Shown: piece after piece, positions 1-6,743 of the stretch | Layout of the letters: every line of letters starts with the position of its first letter | Numbering within the stretch: position 1 is the stretch's first letter | Origin: Planctomycetota bacterium | Lineage (GTDB): Bacteria; Planctomycetota; UBA1135; GCA-002686595 | Direction of reading: 5' to 3' | Assembly: GCA_011524785.1 (NCBI GenBank) | Contig: WTJQ01000649.1 | Location: forward strand, 1-9,390 | DNA length: 9,390 bases | Program-made: the position numbers and the translations under genes | The notes under the pieces: generated by a model | What the model was told of the DNA's origin: nothing | Database searches by the model: none | Seen by the model: only the letters and a program-made list of their open reading frames with translations

Positions 1-293
1 ACTCGGTTGGGGGGCAGGAGCGGGCCTGCGGGGCCCGTCGCTCCCTTGATCATGTTGGCCAGGTCCTTCATGGCCGACGGGTCGGCCGGGCCTCGCGTCC
101 GGGTGACGCGCTTCCGCGTGCCACGGGAGTCCCCACCGATCCGGTCGGAGACGGGGGCGAAGAAGCCCCCTCGGCCCCCGCGGCCGCCGGCTCCAGGCAC
201 GCCCCCGCGCTGCGGAGCCGCAGCGGCGAGGTCGCCGAGGCCCAGGAGGGCCAGCAGGCCCAGGGCGAGGAGGGTGGGACGGCGGTGCGACAT
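1..293 (-). CDS. Small exported Gly/Arg-rich protein, C-terminus cut by window edge
   Basis: The minus-strand frame opens with ATG at 293-291 and stays open for 97 codons to the left edge, so the C-terminus is missing. The N-terminus (MSHRRPTLLA) has two arginines followed by a Leu/Ala/Gly-rich hydrophobic stretch (about residues 7-26) and an Ala-rich site before Pro-Gln. This looks like a Sec signal peptide cleaved near residue 26. A short Gly/Arg-rich linker follows (residues 30-43), then a basic segment (R57-R67), then DPSAMKDLANMIKG, which could be a short helix. I do not recognise the family. The start lies 98 bp after the symporter's stop on the same strand, so read-through is possible. 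A 9-bp inverted repeat begins 4 nt upstream of the ATG. No clear Shine-Dalgarno sequence is present. Confidence 0.6.
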   Translation of the reverse strand, partial: MSHRRPTLLALGLLALLGLGDLAAAAPQRGGVPGAGGRGGRGGFFAPVSDRIGGDSRGTRKRVTRTRGPADPSAMKDLANMIKGATGPAGPLLPPNR

Positions 294-297
294 GACG

Positions 298-329
298 GGG
301 ACCCCTAAAGGATCGGCTCGAGGGGTCCC
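298..329 (-). repeat. 9-bp perfect inverted repeat in the leader of the small exported protein gene
   Basis: GGGACCCCT at 298-306 is the exact reverse complement of AGGGGTCCC at 321-329, with a 14-nt spacer. In the minus-strand transcript this is a GC-rich hairpin ending 4 nt before the ATG at 293. It could end symporter transcription, though no U-run follows it. It could also be an operator, or a leader hairpin that affects translation of the small gene. The sequence alone does not decide. Confidence 0.5.
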
Positions 330-391
330 TGACCGCAAGCTCGATGGAGCCCGCGCACCGAATCTCGGATCGAGACGCCTCCTGGACTTGG

Positions 392-2293
392 TCAGGCGGT
401 CTTTCCGGTCTCCTGACCCGGCTCGTAGGGGCGGATCTCACCGCTCTTGAGCTTGCCCCAGTAGTCCTGGAAGGCGCTCTTCACCTTGCCGGACAGCAGG
501 ACGACCCCGAGGACGTTCGGGAAGGCCATGCCCAGGATCATCAGGTCGCCGAACTCGAGGACCTGCGTCGCCGTGATGATCGAGCCGAGGAACACGAAGA
601 CGAGGAACATCGCCTTGTAGAGCAGCGAGGCCCCGTCCCCGAACAGCCAGACGAAGCATCGCTCCCCGTAGTAGGACCACGAGATCATGGTCGAGAAGGC
701 GAAGAGCACGACGGCCACGCTGAGCACGTAGGGGAACCAGCTGATCTGGCTGCCGAACGCCGCGCTGGTCAGCCCGGCACCGTTGGCGCCCTCGAGGTAG
801 GGCGCGTAGAGCCCGTCCGCCGTGGCCGGGTCGTAGGCCCCGGTGATCACGATCACGAGGGCGGTCATCGTGCAGACGACGATCGTGTCGATGAACGGCT
901 CGAGCAGGGCCACGATGCCCTCGCGGACCGCGTAGGGGGTCTTGGCCGCCGAGTGCGCGATGGCTGCCGAACCCACGCCGGCCTCGTTCGAGAAGGCGGC
1001 GCGCTTGAAGCCCTGGATCAGGACGCCGGCGAGGCCACCCAGGCCGGCCGCGGGGGTGAAGGCACCGTCGATGATCTTCCCGAAGGCGTCGGGGACCGCA
1101 GAGGCGTTGCCGAGGATGACCCAGAGCGCGGCGAGCACGTAGATGCCGCACATGGTCGGGACGACCTTCTCCGCGACCTGCGCGATGCGCTTGAGGCCGC
1201 CGAGGATCACGCCTCCGACCAGCACGGTCATGATCAGGCCGTAGATCCAGCGGTTCTCGGCGAAGAACGGGACGGTCTCCTGCAGCGCGTTGAGCGACTG
1301 GTTGACCTGGAACGAGTTCCCGCCCGCGAACGAGCCGCCCACGCACAGGATGGCGAACATCACCGCGAGGAACTTGCCGAGGCCGCCCATGCCGCGCTCC
1401 TTGAGCCCGATCGACAGGTAGTACATGGCACCGCCCATGACGCTCCCGTCGGAGCGCTGCTGCCGGTACATCTGGCCCAGCGAGCACTCGGTGAACTTCG
1501 AGGCCATCCCGAGGAAGCCGGCCAGGATCATCCAGAGGGTCGCCCCGGGGCCGCCGATGCTGATCGCGATGGCGACGCCCGCGATGTTGCCGAGCCCGAC
1601 GGTTGCGCTCAGGGCCGCAGTCAGGGCCTGGAAGTGGCTGACCTCGCCGTGGTCGTTGGGGTCCGAGAACTTGCCCTGGGTGACCTGGATGGCGTGGCCG
1701 AAGGCGCGCAGCTGAACGAGACCCATGCGCACCGTGAAGAAGATCGCGCCCAGCACGAGCCAGAGCACGGCGAGGGGGACGCCGCCACGCACGATGCTCA
1801 AGGAGGGCGTCGCGTCCACGCCGTCCCCGGGGATCGTGAGGGTCAGGGCAGCCGTCTCGACCGGAACGCCCTCGGCAGCGGCCTCGACGAGGAAGGCGTC
1901 GACCGCGGCCTGGAGAGCGGCCGAGTCGTCGAGGGACGCCGCCAGCTCGGCGGAGTGGCTGGCCTCGAAGACCGGGTAGAAGAAGAACGACGCGATGACG
2001 CCGTTGACGCCGGCCATCGCGCGGTCGACCTGCTCCTGCCAGTCCTTGGGACCCTCCTTGGGCTTGGCGACCGAGACCGCCAGCTTGTCGACCCGGCTCC
2101 CGAGGTGCGCCGCGAGAGCCTCCTTCAGCGAGGCCGCCTGCGCGTCTGCAGGGTCGACGGCCGCGGCTGCCGTCGGAGCGCTCTCCGCGGGAGCCTGGTC
2201 GTCCTCCTGGGCGTGGACCGGGGCCGCTGCGGCCGTGAGGAGGAGGACAGCCGTCGCCAGCCAGGACGTCAGGTGGGGGGGGAGCAGACGCAT
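392..2293 (-). CDS. Alanine/glycine:cation symporter (AGCS family) with signal peptide and periplasmic insert
   Basis: Inner-membrane secondary transporter that takes up alanine or glycine, usually with sodium. The 633-residue protein carries AGCS hallmarks: VPLAVLWLVLGAIFFTVRMG (about 172-191), GEVSHFQALTAALSATVGLG (216-235) leading into NIAGV, NEAGVGSAAIAHSAA (436-450), and ISWSYYGERC (537-546). About ten hydrophobic helices are visible. The start chosen is ATG at 2293-2291 because it opens a clear signal peptide (MRLLPPHLTS, then a Leu/Ala core, cleavage likely after VHA at 28). The frame runs 87 codons further upstream, but that part overlaps the divergent peptidase gene and looks random. 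Compared with usual members (about 450-550 residues), this one adds a signal peptide and an Ala/Asp-rich linker (about 29-85). It also adds an insert at about 111-165, between a membrane-like segment (about 95-110) and the first strongly conserved helix. No Shine-Dalgarno sequence is seen. Family assignment is secure; the exact substrate is inferred. Confidence 0.93.
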   Translation of the reverse strand: MRLLPPHLTSWLATAVLLLTAAAAPVHAQEDDQAPAESAPTAAAAVDPADAQAASLKEALAAHLGSRVDKLAVSVAKPKEGPKDWQEQVDRAMAGVNGVIASFFFYPVFEASHSAELAASLDDSAALQAAVDAFLVEAAAEGVPVETAALTLTIPGDGVDATPSLSIVRGGVPLAVLWLVLGAIFFTVRMGLVQLRAFGHAIQVTQGKFSDPNDHGEVSHFQALTAALSATVGLGNIAGVAIAISIGGPGATLWMILAGFLGMASKFTECSLGQMYRQQRSDGSVMGGAMYYLSIGLKERGMGGLGKFLAVMFAILCVGGSFAGGNSFQVNQSLNALQETVPFFAENRWIYGLIMTVLVGGVILGGLKRIAQVAEKVVPTMCGIYVLAALWVILGNASAVPDAFGKIIDGAFTPAAGLGGLAGVLIQGFKRAAFSNEAGVGSAAIAHSAAKTPYAVREGIVALLEPFIDTIVVCTMTALVIVITGAYDPATADGLYAPYLEGANGAGLTSAAFGSQISWFPYVLSVAVVLFAFSTMISWSYYGERCFVWLFGDGASLLYKAMFLVFVFLGSIITATQVLEFGDLMILGMAFPNVLGVVLLSGKVKSAFQDYWGKLKSGEIRPYEPGQETGKTA

Positions 2294-2357
2294 GGGAAGG
2301 AGACTGTGCCAAAGCCCCGCACGAGGGAGCAAATCGGGCGCGTCGCGGACGCCTACA
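2294..2357. promoter_or_regulatory. Divergent intergenic region with probable promoters
   Basis: These 64 bp separate two divergent start codons and must hold or border both promoters, unless they lie inside the genes. On the plus strand TACAAT (2354-2359) resembles a -10 hexamer but overlaps the ATG at 2358, and no matching -35 is visible. On the minus strand, CACAGT about 10 nt upstream of the symporter ATG, with TTGCTC 18 bp before it, is a weak -10/-35 candidate. No strong operator palindrome is visible. Confidence 0.35.
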
Positions 2358-3677
2358 ATGCATGCGACCCGCACCCTCTCCGCCATGCTCCTCCTCGTCG
2401 CCCTCTGCGCATCCCAGGCCTCGCTCACCCAGGACCCCGGCGGTCTCGATCTCCAGGCCCTCGGCACCGAGATCGAGCGCGGCGTGGCCGCGGTCACCGG
2501 CCGTGCGTTCCGGAAGCCCGTCGCGATCGCGACGACCAACGCCGAGGAGTTCACCGCCTATGCGATCGGCAAGCTGGAGGAGGACGGTGGCGCCGAGCGC
2601 ATGGCCTCCGACGAGGTGATCGCCAAGCACCTGGGTCTGGTGGGCCGGGACGTCGACCTGCGCGCCCTCACCCTGGAGGTCCTGGCCGAGCAGGTGGGGG
2701 GCTTCTACGACCCGCCGACCGACTCGTTCCGCGTGGTCGAGGGGCTGAGCGCGGACCTCACGCGCGTGATCATGGCGCACGAGTTCACGCACGCCCTCGA
2801 CGACCAGCACTACGACCTGGACGGTCTCGACACCGCGCGCGAGGGATCGACGGACGCGCAGCTGGCGCTGCACGCTCTGGCGGAGGGCAGCGCCATGGAG
2901 GTGATGGAGCGCTGGATGATGGCGAACCTCGCCACGCTGGACATGGCGGCCGTGCAGGAGTCCCAGGCCTCGTTCTCCTCCGCGGCCCTGCAAGCAGCAC
3001 CCTCGTACGTCTGGAAGCCGCTGCTCGCCAGCTACATGGCGGGCCAGACCTTCCTCCGCAAGGTCGAGCGGCGGACCCTCCTCACGCCGCCGGCTTCCAT
3101 GGCCGACGTGGAGCGTGCCTGGTCCGCGCCGCCGCGCTCGATGGAGCAGGTGCTCCACCCGGCCAAGTACTGGGACCCGGAGCAGGTCGACGAGCCGACC
3201 GCGGTCAGCCTCCCCGACGCCTTGATCCCCGAGGGCTGGACCGCGCGTCGACGCGACACGCTCGGTGAGCTCCTCCTCGGGATCCTCGTCACCCCTCCGA
3301 AGGAGCGCAGCGGTCTCGAGGTCGACCCCATGAAGCTCATGAGCATGAGCTACACCCATCCGGCTGCTGCCGGCTGGGACGGGGACCAGGTGGTCCTCCT
3401 CCGCGGCCCGGACGGCGCGGCGGCCACCGTGCTGCTCACCGTCTGGGACACCGCGACGGACGCAGACGAGTTCGAGGCGAGCCTGGTCCCTGCTCTGGGG
3501 CCCGAGTTCGCCGGGGCCGTCGACCGCGCCGAGGACCGCGCCGATGCCCCGGCGCCCCTCGTTCGCGCAGGGCGGGCCGTCGCCCTCGTCCGCGGGGACG
3601 TCGCTCGGCTCGGGCTCGATCGGACCGCGCTGCGCGCCCACCTCGTCACCCTGGACCGCTCGCTCGGGGAGGAGTGA
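2358..3677 (+). CDS. Secreted HExxH metallopeptidase-like protein
   Basis: A 439-residue exported protein with a zinc-peptidase signature. The signal peptide is MHATRTLSAM followed by a Leu/Val core, with cleavage likely after ASQA (residue 22). The motif AHEFTHALDDQHYDL (140-154) gives H141, E142 and H145 as predicted zinc ligands and catalytic base. LAEGSA (174-179) supplies E176, a plausible third ligand of gluzincin type. Further blocks that look family-specific are a Pro-rich stretch ending SMEQVLHPAKY (261-271) and AAAGWDGDQVVLLRG (336-350). I know similar hypothetical proteins with HExxHALxDQ plus EQxLHPxKY blocks in bacteria and archaea, but no characterised member. It probably acts in the periplasm or outside the cell. 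ATG 2358 is preferred because it adds a positive charge before the hydrophobic core; ATG 2385 (Met10) is an alternative if TACAAT at 2354-2359 is a real -10. It is the first gene of an overlapping set, and its TGA overlaps the next GTG. Confidence 0.85.
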   Translation: MHATRTLSAMLLLVALCASQASLTQDPGGLDLQALGTEIERGVAAVTGRAFRKPVAIATTNAEEFTAYAIGKLEEDGGAERMASDEVIAKHLGLVGRDVDLRALTLEVLAEQVGGFYDPPTDSFRVVEGLSADLTRVIMAHEFTHALDDQHYDLDGLDTAREGSTDAQLALHALAEGSAMEVMERWMMANLATLDMAAVQESQASFSSAALQAAPSYVWKPLLASYMAGQTFLRKVERRTLLTPPASMADVERAWSAPPRSMEQVLHPAKYWDPEQVDEPTAVSLPDALIPEGWTARRRDTLGELLLGILVTPPKERSGLEVDPMKLMSMSYTHPAAAGWDGDQVVLLRGPDGAAATVLLTVWDTATDADEFEASLVPALGPEFAGAVDRAEDRADAPAPLVRAGRAVALVRGDVARLGLDRTALRAHLVTLDRSLGEE

Positions 3678-6232
3678 GGACGCGCGTGACTTCGGCTCCC
3701 CCCGTCCGCACCACGAGCGGCACCGAAACTCGGACCACGCCGCCCGCGGGCTCGGCGCCCTCCACCCTGATCCAGGGCGTCGCACTCCTCGCTGGGGGGC
3801 TGCTGACCGCCTGCGCCGCGACTGGTCCCAGCCGTGACCCGGGCCCGCTCCTCGGCCGGCGCCCCGCGTCGGCGCTGCCCGGTCCGCGCGCAGAGGTGGA
3901 CGGCGAGCACTACCTGCTGGAGCTCGAGCTCCTCCCGACCACGCGCTCCATCCGGGGCCGGACGACCCTGCGCGCGCGCGTGATCGCGCCCGCGCTCGAT
4001 GAGGTGCGGCTCGACCTGGTCGACCTCACCGTGGACGGGGTCGAGGACGAGGAGGGGCGCCCCCTCGCGTTCCGCACCGATGCGGAGGGCGTGGTGGTCA
4101 CGCTGGGCGAGACGCTGGGCCAGGGCGACCCCCTGGCCCTCGCGGTCGCCTATCACGGCGTGCCGAACCGGGGGCTCTGGTACGCGCCGGGACCGGATCC
4201 CGACCACTGCTTCACCCAGGGTGAGTGCGAGGACGCGAGGCGCTGGTTCCCCTGCATCGACCACCCGAGCGACCGCGCCACCAGCGAGCTCGTGGTCACC
4301 ATGCCGGCGACCTGGACCTCGGTCGCGGGGGGCGTCCGCCTGTCGCGCGAGCTCGAGGCCGGGCGCGCCGTCGAGCGCTGGGTCCACCACGCACCGCACC
4401 CCGCCTACCTCGAGACCCTCGTCGCGGGCGAGCTCGTGACCGTGGAGGACGAGGGGGAGGTCCCCATCCAGTACGTCGGACCCGTGCGCACCGCGCCTCT
4501 CCTCCAGCCGAGCCTCGAGGCCACCCCCGGGGTGCTCGCCTTCCTCGGCAAGCTGACCGGCCGGGCCTATCCCTACGCGAAGTACGCGACGTGCGCCGTG
4601 GACGGCTTCCCGTTCGGCGGGATGGAGAACACGAGCGCGACCACCATCACCACCGCGGCCCTGTGCGACCACCGTGGGCGCGTGGACGGAGGGCCCGAGG
4701 GCCTCGTCGTGCACGAGGCGGCCCACCAGTGGTTCGGCGACCTGCTGACCTGCGCCGACTGGGACGAGATCTGGCTCAACGAGGGCTTCGCGACCTACTG
4801 CACGCACCTGTGGTTCGAGGCGACGCGCGGGCGCGATGAGCTGCTGGTGCGCGCGCGGGGCCTGATGGCCGCGGCGGCCGCAGCGGAGCGCAGGGCCCTG
4901 CGGCCCATGGTCCACGACGTCTGCGTCGACCCCATGGATCTGTTCTTCTCCGGGCACGCCTATCAGGGGGGGGCCGCTCGGCTGCACCACCTGCGCTTCG
5001 TGCTGGGGGACGAGGCGTTCTTCCGAGGCGTGCGCAGCTACGTGGGCGCCTTCGAGAACCGCGCGGTCCACACGGAGGACCTGCGCGCGTGCCTCGAGCG
5101 AGCCTCGGGGCTCGACCTCGAGCAGCACTTCGATCAGTGGCTGCACGCGCCGGGCGTTCCTCGCTTCCGAGTCGACTGGAGCTGGGAGGACGGGACGCTG
5201 ACCGTTGCGCTCGCCCAGACCCAGCGCGCCGAGGGAGGCGTCCCGGGGGCCTTCGTGACGCCGGCCGAGCTGGAGTGGCGGACGAACGACGGCCTGCGCC
5301 GCGAGCGGATCGTCGTCGATCGCCGCCGCATGGAGGTCGAGCTGCCCTGCGCGGAGGAGCCCCTCTGGGTGCGGTTCGATCCCCACCGGTGGATCCCGTG
5401 TGAGCTCGAGGCGGAGGTGGACACCGAGACCGCCCTGCGGCTGGCTGCTGAGGCTCCCGACCCTGGGGGACGGCTCGACGGTCTCGCCCTGCTCGGCGCG
5501 CGGGTCGAGTCCATGGACGAGGGCTATCGCCGCGCGTGCCTCGACCTGGCGGCCCGGCGCCTGGCGGCGGATCCGGTGCGCGAGGTCCGCTCGGCGGCGG
5601 CGGCCCTGCTGGGGGGCGCGCGGACCGCAGGCGCGCGGGACCTCCTGAGGGCCAGTGCCCTGGAGCTCGACGATCCCGCGGTCCGGGCCGCGTGCCTGGA
5701 CGCGCTCCGCGCCTTCACCCCGGACACCGACCTCTTCGACCTCGCCCAGCGTGCGTTCCTCGCGGCCCCCTCCTGGGCCGTCTGCGGGGCGGCCCTGCGC
5801 CTCGGCGCCGCGGCCGACGCGGAGCGGGCGGGGAGCTGGTTCGAGGAGCTCTCGGCGGGGCCCGGGCTGCTGCAGGTGGACGGCCCGAGTGCGCCGCTCG
5901 CCCAGGCGCTCGCAGGCGCGTGCACCGACCTCTCGCCGGAGTGGGCCCGGAGGCTGCTCGATGCCTGGCTCCTGGAGGAGGGCACGCCGCCGCTGGCGCG
6001 GGTGGCGGCCCTGCAGACCTTGACGCCCCAGCTGTTCGGGGACCCTGCGCTTGTTCGGGCCGTGATCGCGCTGCTGGAGCACGACGATCCGCGCGTCACG
6101 CGGGCGGCGGTCCAGGCCCTGGCCTCCATCGGGACCGAGGCGGCCCTGGAGGCTCTCGCCTCCCACTACCCGGGCACTGCGTCTCCGCGCGAGCGCCGCG
6201 CGATCGAGGCCCTCTTCCCCTTCGCCGAGTGA
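3674..6232 (+). CDS. Lipoprotein M1-family aminopeptidase with C-terminal helical (HEAT-like) repeats
   Basis: An 852-residue zinc aminopeptidase predicted to remove N-terminal residues from peptides at the cell envelope. The M1 signature is complete. FPFGGMENTSATT (312-324) is the GxMEN substrate-anchoring loop. HEAAHQWFGDLL (347-358) with E370 in WLNEGFATY gives HExxH-X18-E: zinc ligands H347, H351 and E370, general base E348. Y430 in AYQGGAARLHHLR fits the transition-state tyrosine. LLTAC (43-47) is a lipobox, so Cys47 is probably lipidated; the roughly 30-residue n-region before the hydrophobic core is unusually long. After the catalytic part, about 590-852 is Ala/Leu-rich paired helices resembling HEAT repeats (for example DPRVTRAAVQALASIGTEAA) in place of the usual C-terminal domain. 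GTG 3674 overlaps the preceding stop as GTGA. GTG 3686 is a real alternative, with GAGGA 5 nt upstream, and keeps the signal peptide. Confidence 0.93.
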   Translation: MRTRVTSAPPVRTTSGTETRTTPPAGSAPSTLIQGVALLAGGLLTACAATGPSRDPGPLLGRRPASALPGPRAEVDGEHYLLELELLPTTRSIRGRTTLRARVIAPALDEVRLDLVDLTVDGVEDEEGRPLAFRTDAEGVVVTLGETLGQGDPLALAVAYHGVPNRGLWYAPGPDPDHCFTQGECEDARRWFPCIDHPSDRATSELVVTMPATWTSVAGGVRLSRELEAGRAVERWVHHAPHPAYLETLVAGELVTVEDEGEVPIQYVGPVRTAPLLQPSLEATPGVLAFLGKLTGRAYPYAKYATCAVDGFPFGGMENTSATTITTAALCDHRGRVDGGPEGLVVHEAAHQWFGDLLTCADWDEIWLNEGFATYCTHLWFEATRGRDELLVRARGLMAAAAAAERRALRPMVHDVCVDPMDLFFSGHAYQGGAARLHHLRFVLGDEAFFRGVRSYVGAFENRAVHTEDLRACLERASGLDLEQHFDQWLHAPGVPRFRVDWSWEDGTLTVALAQTQRAEGGVPGAFVTPAELEWRTNDGLRRERIVVDRRRMEVELPCAEEPLWVRFDPHRWIPCELEAEVDTETALRLAAEAPDPGGRLDGLALLGARVESMDEGYRRACLDLAARRLAADPVREVRSAAAALLGGARTAGARDLLRASALELDDPAVRAACLDALRAFTPDTDLFDLAQRAFLAAPSWAVCGAALRLGAAADAERAGSWFEELSAGPGLLQVDGPSAPLAQALAGACTDLSPEWARRLLDAWLLEEGTPPLARVAALQTLTPQLFGDPALVRAVIALLEHDDPRVTRAAVQALASIGTEAALEALASHYPGTASPRERRAIEALFPFAE

Positions 6233-6708
6233 CGACCGCGCCCCCGTCGGCGGCCGCACTCCCCGAGGAGGCACGCCAGGCGCTCGTGCGCGAGCTCCAT
6301 CTCGCCCTGCTCTCGGAGGTCGGGGCGCGCTCCGTCTGCGACCACCTGCGGCGCAGGGTGCGCGATGCCGCCCTCGATGCGGTCCTCGCCCGGGTGAACG
6401 AGGAGGGAGCCACGGTCGTGGAGGAGGTGCAGGGACTGCTGCGGACCCTGGGGGCCGCGCCAAGGCGGACCAGCCTTCGCCGCCGCGTCCTGGCACGCCT
6501 CCTCGCCTCCTCGGCCCGTGTGCTGGGGCCTGCTCCGGTCGTCCGCATCGCCCAGGACGCCTCGGCCAAGGTCGCACGCTGGTACCTGCAGTACGCCTGG
6601 TTCCTGGCGGGGCACGGGGCCCTCGAGGAGGCCCGCACGTGCCAGCGCCTCGCAGCCACCAAGCGCCTGCACGCGGACTCCCTCGCGGCGTTCGTGCATC
6701 GCGTCTGA
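6229..6708 (+). CDS. Putative ferritin-like four-helix protein
   Basis: A 159-residue, almost wholly helical cytoplasmic protein. The GTG start at 6229 overlaps the aminopeptidase stop as GTGA, the same junction as between the two preceding genes, and it starts just before recognisable helical sequence. Upstream codons in this frame lie inside the aminopeptidase gene and are rejected. Four amphipathic helices can be drawn: about 11-50, 51-75, 82-128 and 130-157. Acidic and His residues typical of ferritin-like folds occur (E30, E58/E59, E65/E66, D110, E133/E134, H148). The regular pairs of ExxH di-iron motifs are not evident, so metal binding is doubtful. The pattern, including ARWYLQYAWFLAGHG and KRLHADSL, resembles rubrerythrin-like or DUF-type bundle proteins. 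The gene is real on context and codon use; the fold is a moderate inference and the function unknown. It precedes the selenium peroxidase gene by 35 bp. Confidence 0.65.
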   Translation: MTTAPPSAAALPEEARQALVRELHLALLSEVGARSVCDHLRRRVRDAALDAVLARVNEEGATVVEEVQGLLRTLGAAPRRTSLRRRVLARLLASSARVLGPAPVVRIAQDASAKVARWYLQYAWFLAGHGALEEARTCQRLAATKRLHADSLAAFVHRV

Positions 6709-6731
6709 GCTGCCCGCACCCGCTCCGCGGC

Positions 6732-6737
6732 TAGCAT
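6732..6737 (+). promoter_or_regulatory. TAGCAT -10-like box positioned for a (near-)leaderless transcript
   Basis: TAGCAT fits the TANNNT -10 pattern and ends 6 nt before the ATG at 6744, the spacing expected when transcription starts at or next to the start codon. No Shine-Dalgarno sequence lies before this ATG and no -35 is recognisable. The peroxidase gene may therefore have its own promoter although it follows the operon by only 35 bp. Confidence 0.4.
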
Positions 6738-6743
6738 CGGGGC

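Noticed and set aside
340..374. 6-bp inverted repeat (CTCGAT and ATCGAG) as symporter terminator
   Set aside because: The stem is short, the loop is 23 nt and no T-run follows; it is expected by chance in this composition.
344..3268. Long plus-strand open frame (974 codons) across the symporter gene
   Set aside because: It is antisense to a clear AGCS transporter, made of Arg/Asp/His/Gly-rich low-information sequence with no domain. It is a by-product of high GC at third positions.
438..3785. Minus-strand open frame of 1115 codons
   Set aside because: It overlaps the symporter in another frame and the metallopeptidase gene antisense; its composition is the usual Arg/Gly/Pro/Ala shadow pattern.
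5536..6228. Upstream extension of the ferritin-like gene (231 more codons)
   Set aside because: It lies wholly inside the aminopeptidase gene in another frame and is Gly/Arg/Pro-rich; helical coding sequence begins only after GTG 6229.
3350..6577. Minus-strand open frame of 1075 codons
   Set aside because: It is antisense to the M1 aminopeptidase, whose catalytic motifs are all intact on the plus strand; it has no recognisable domain.
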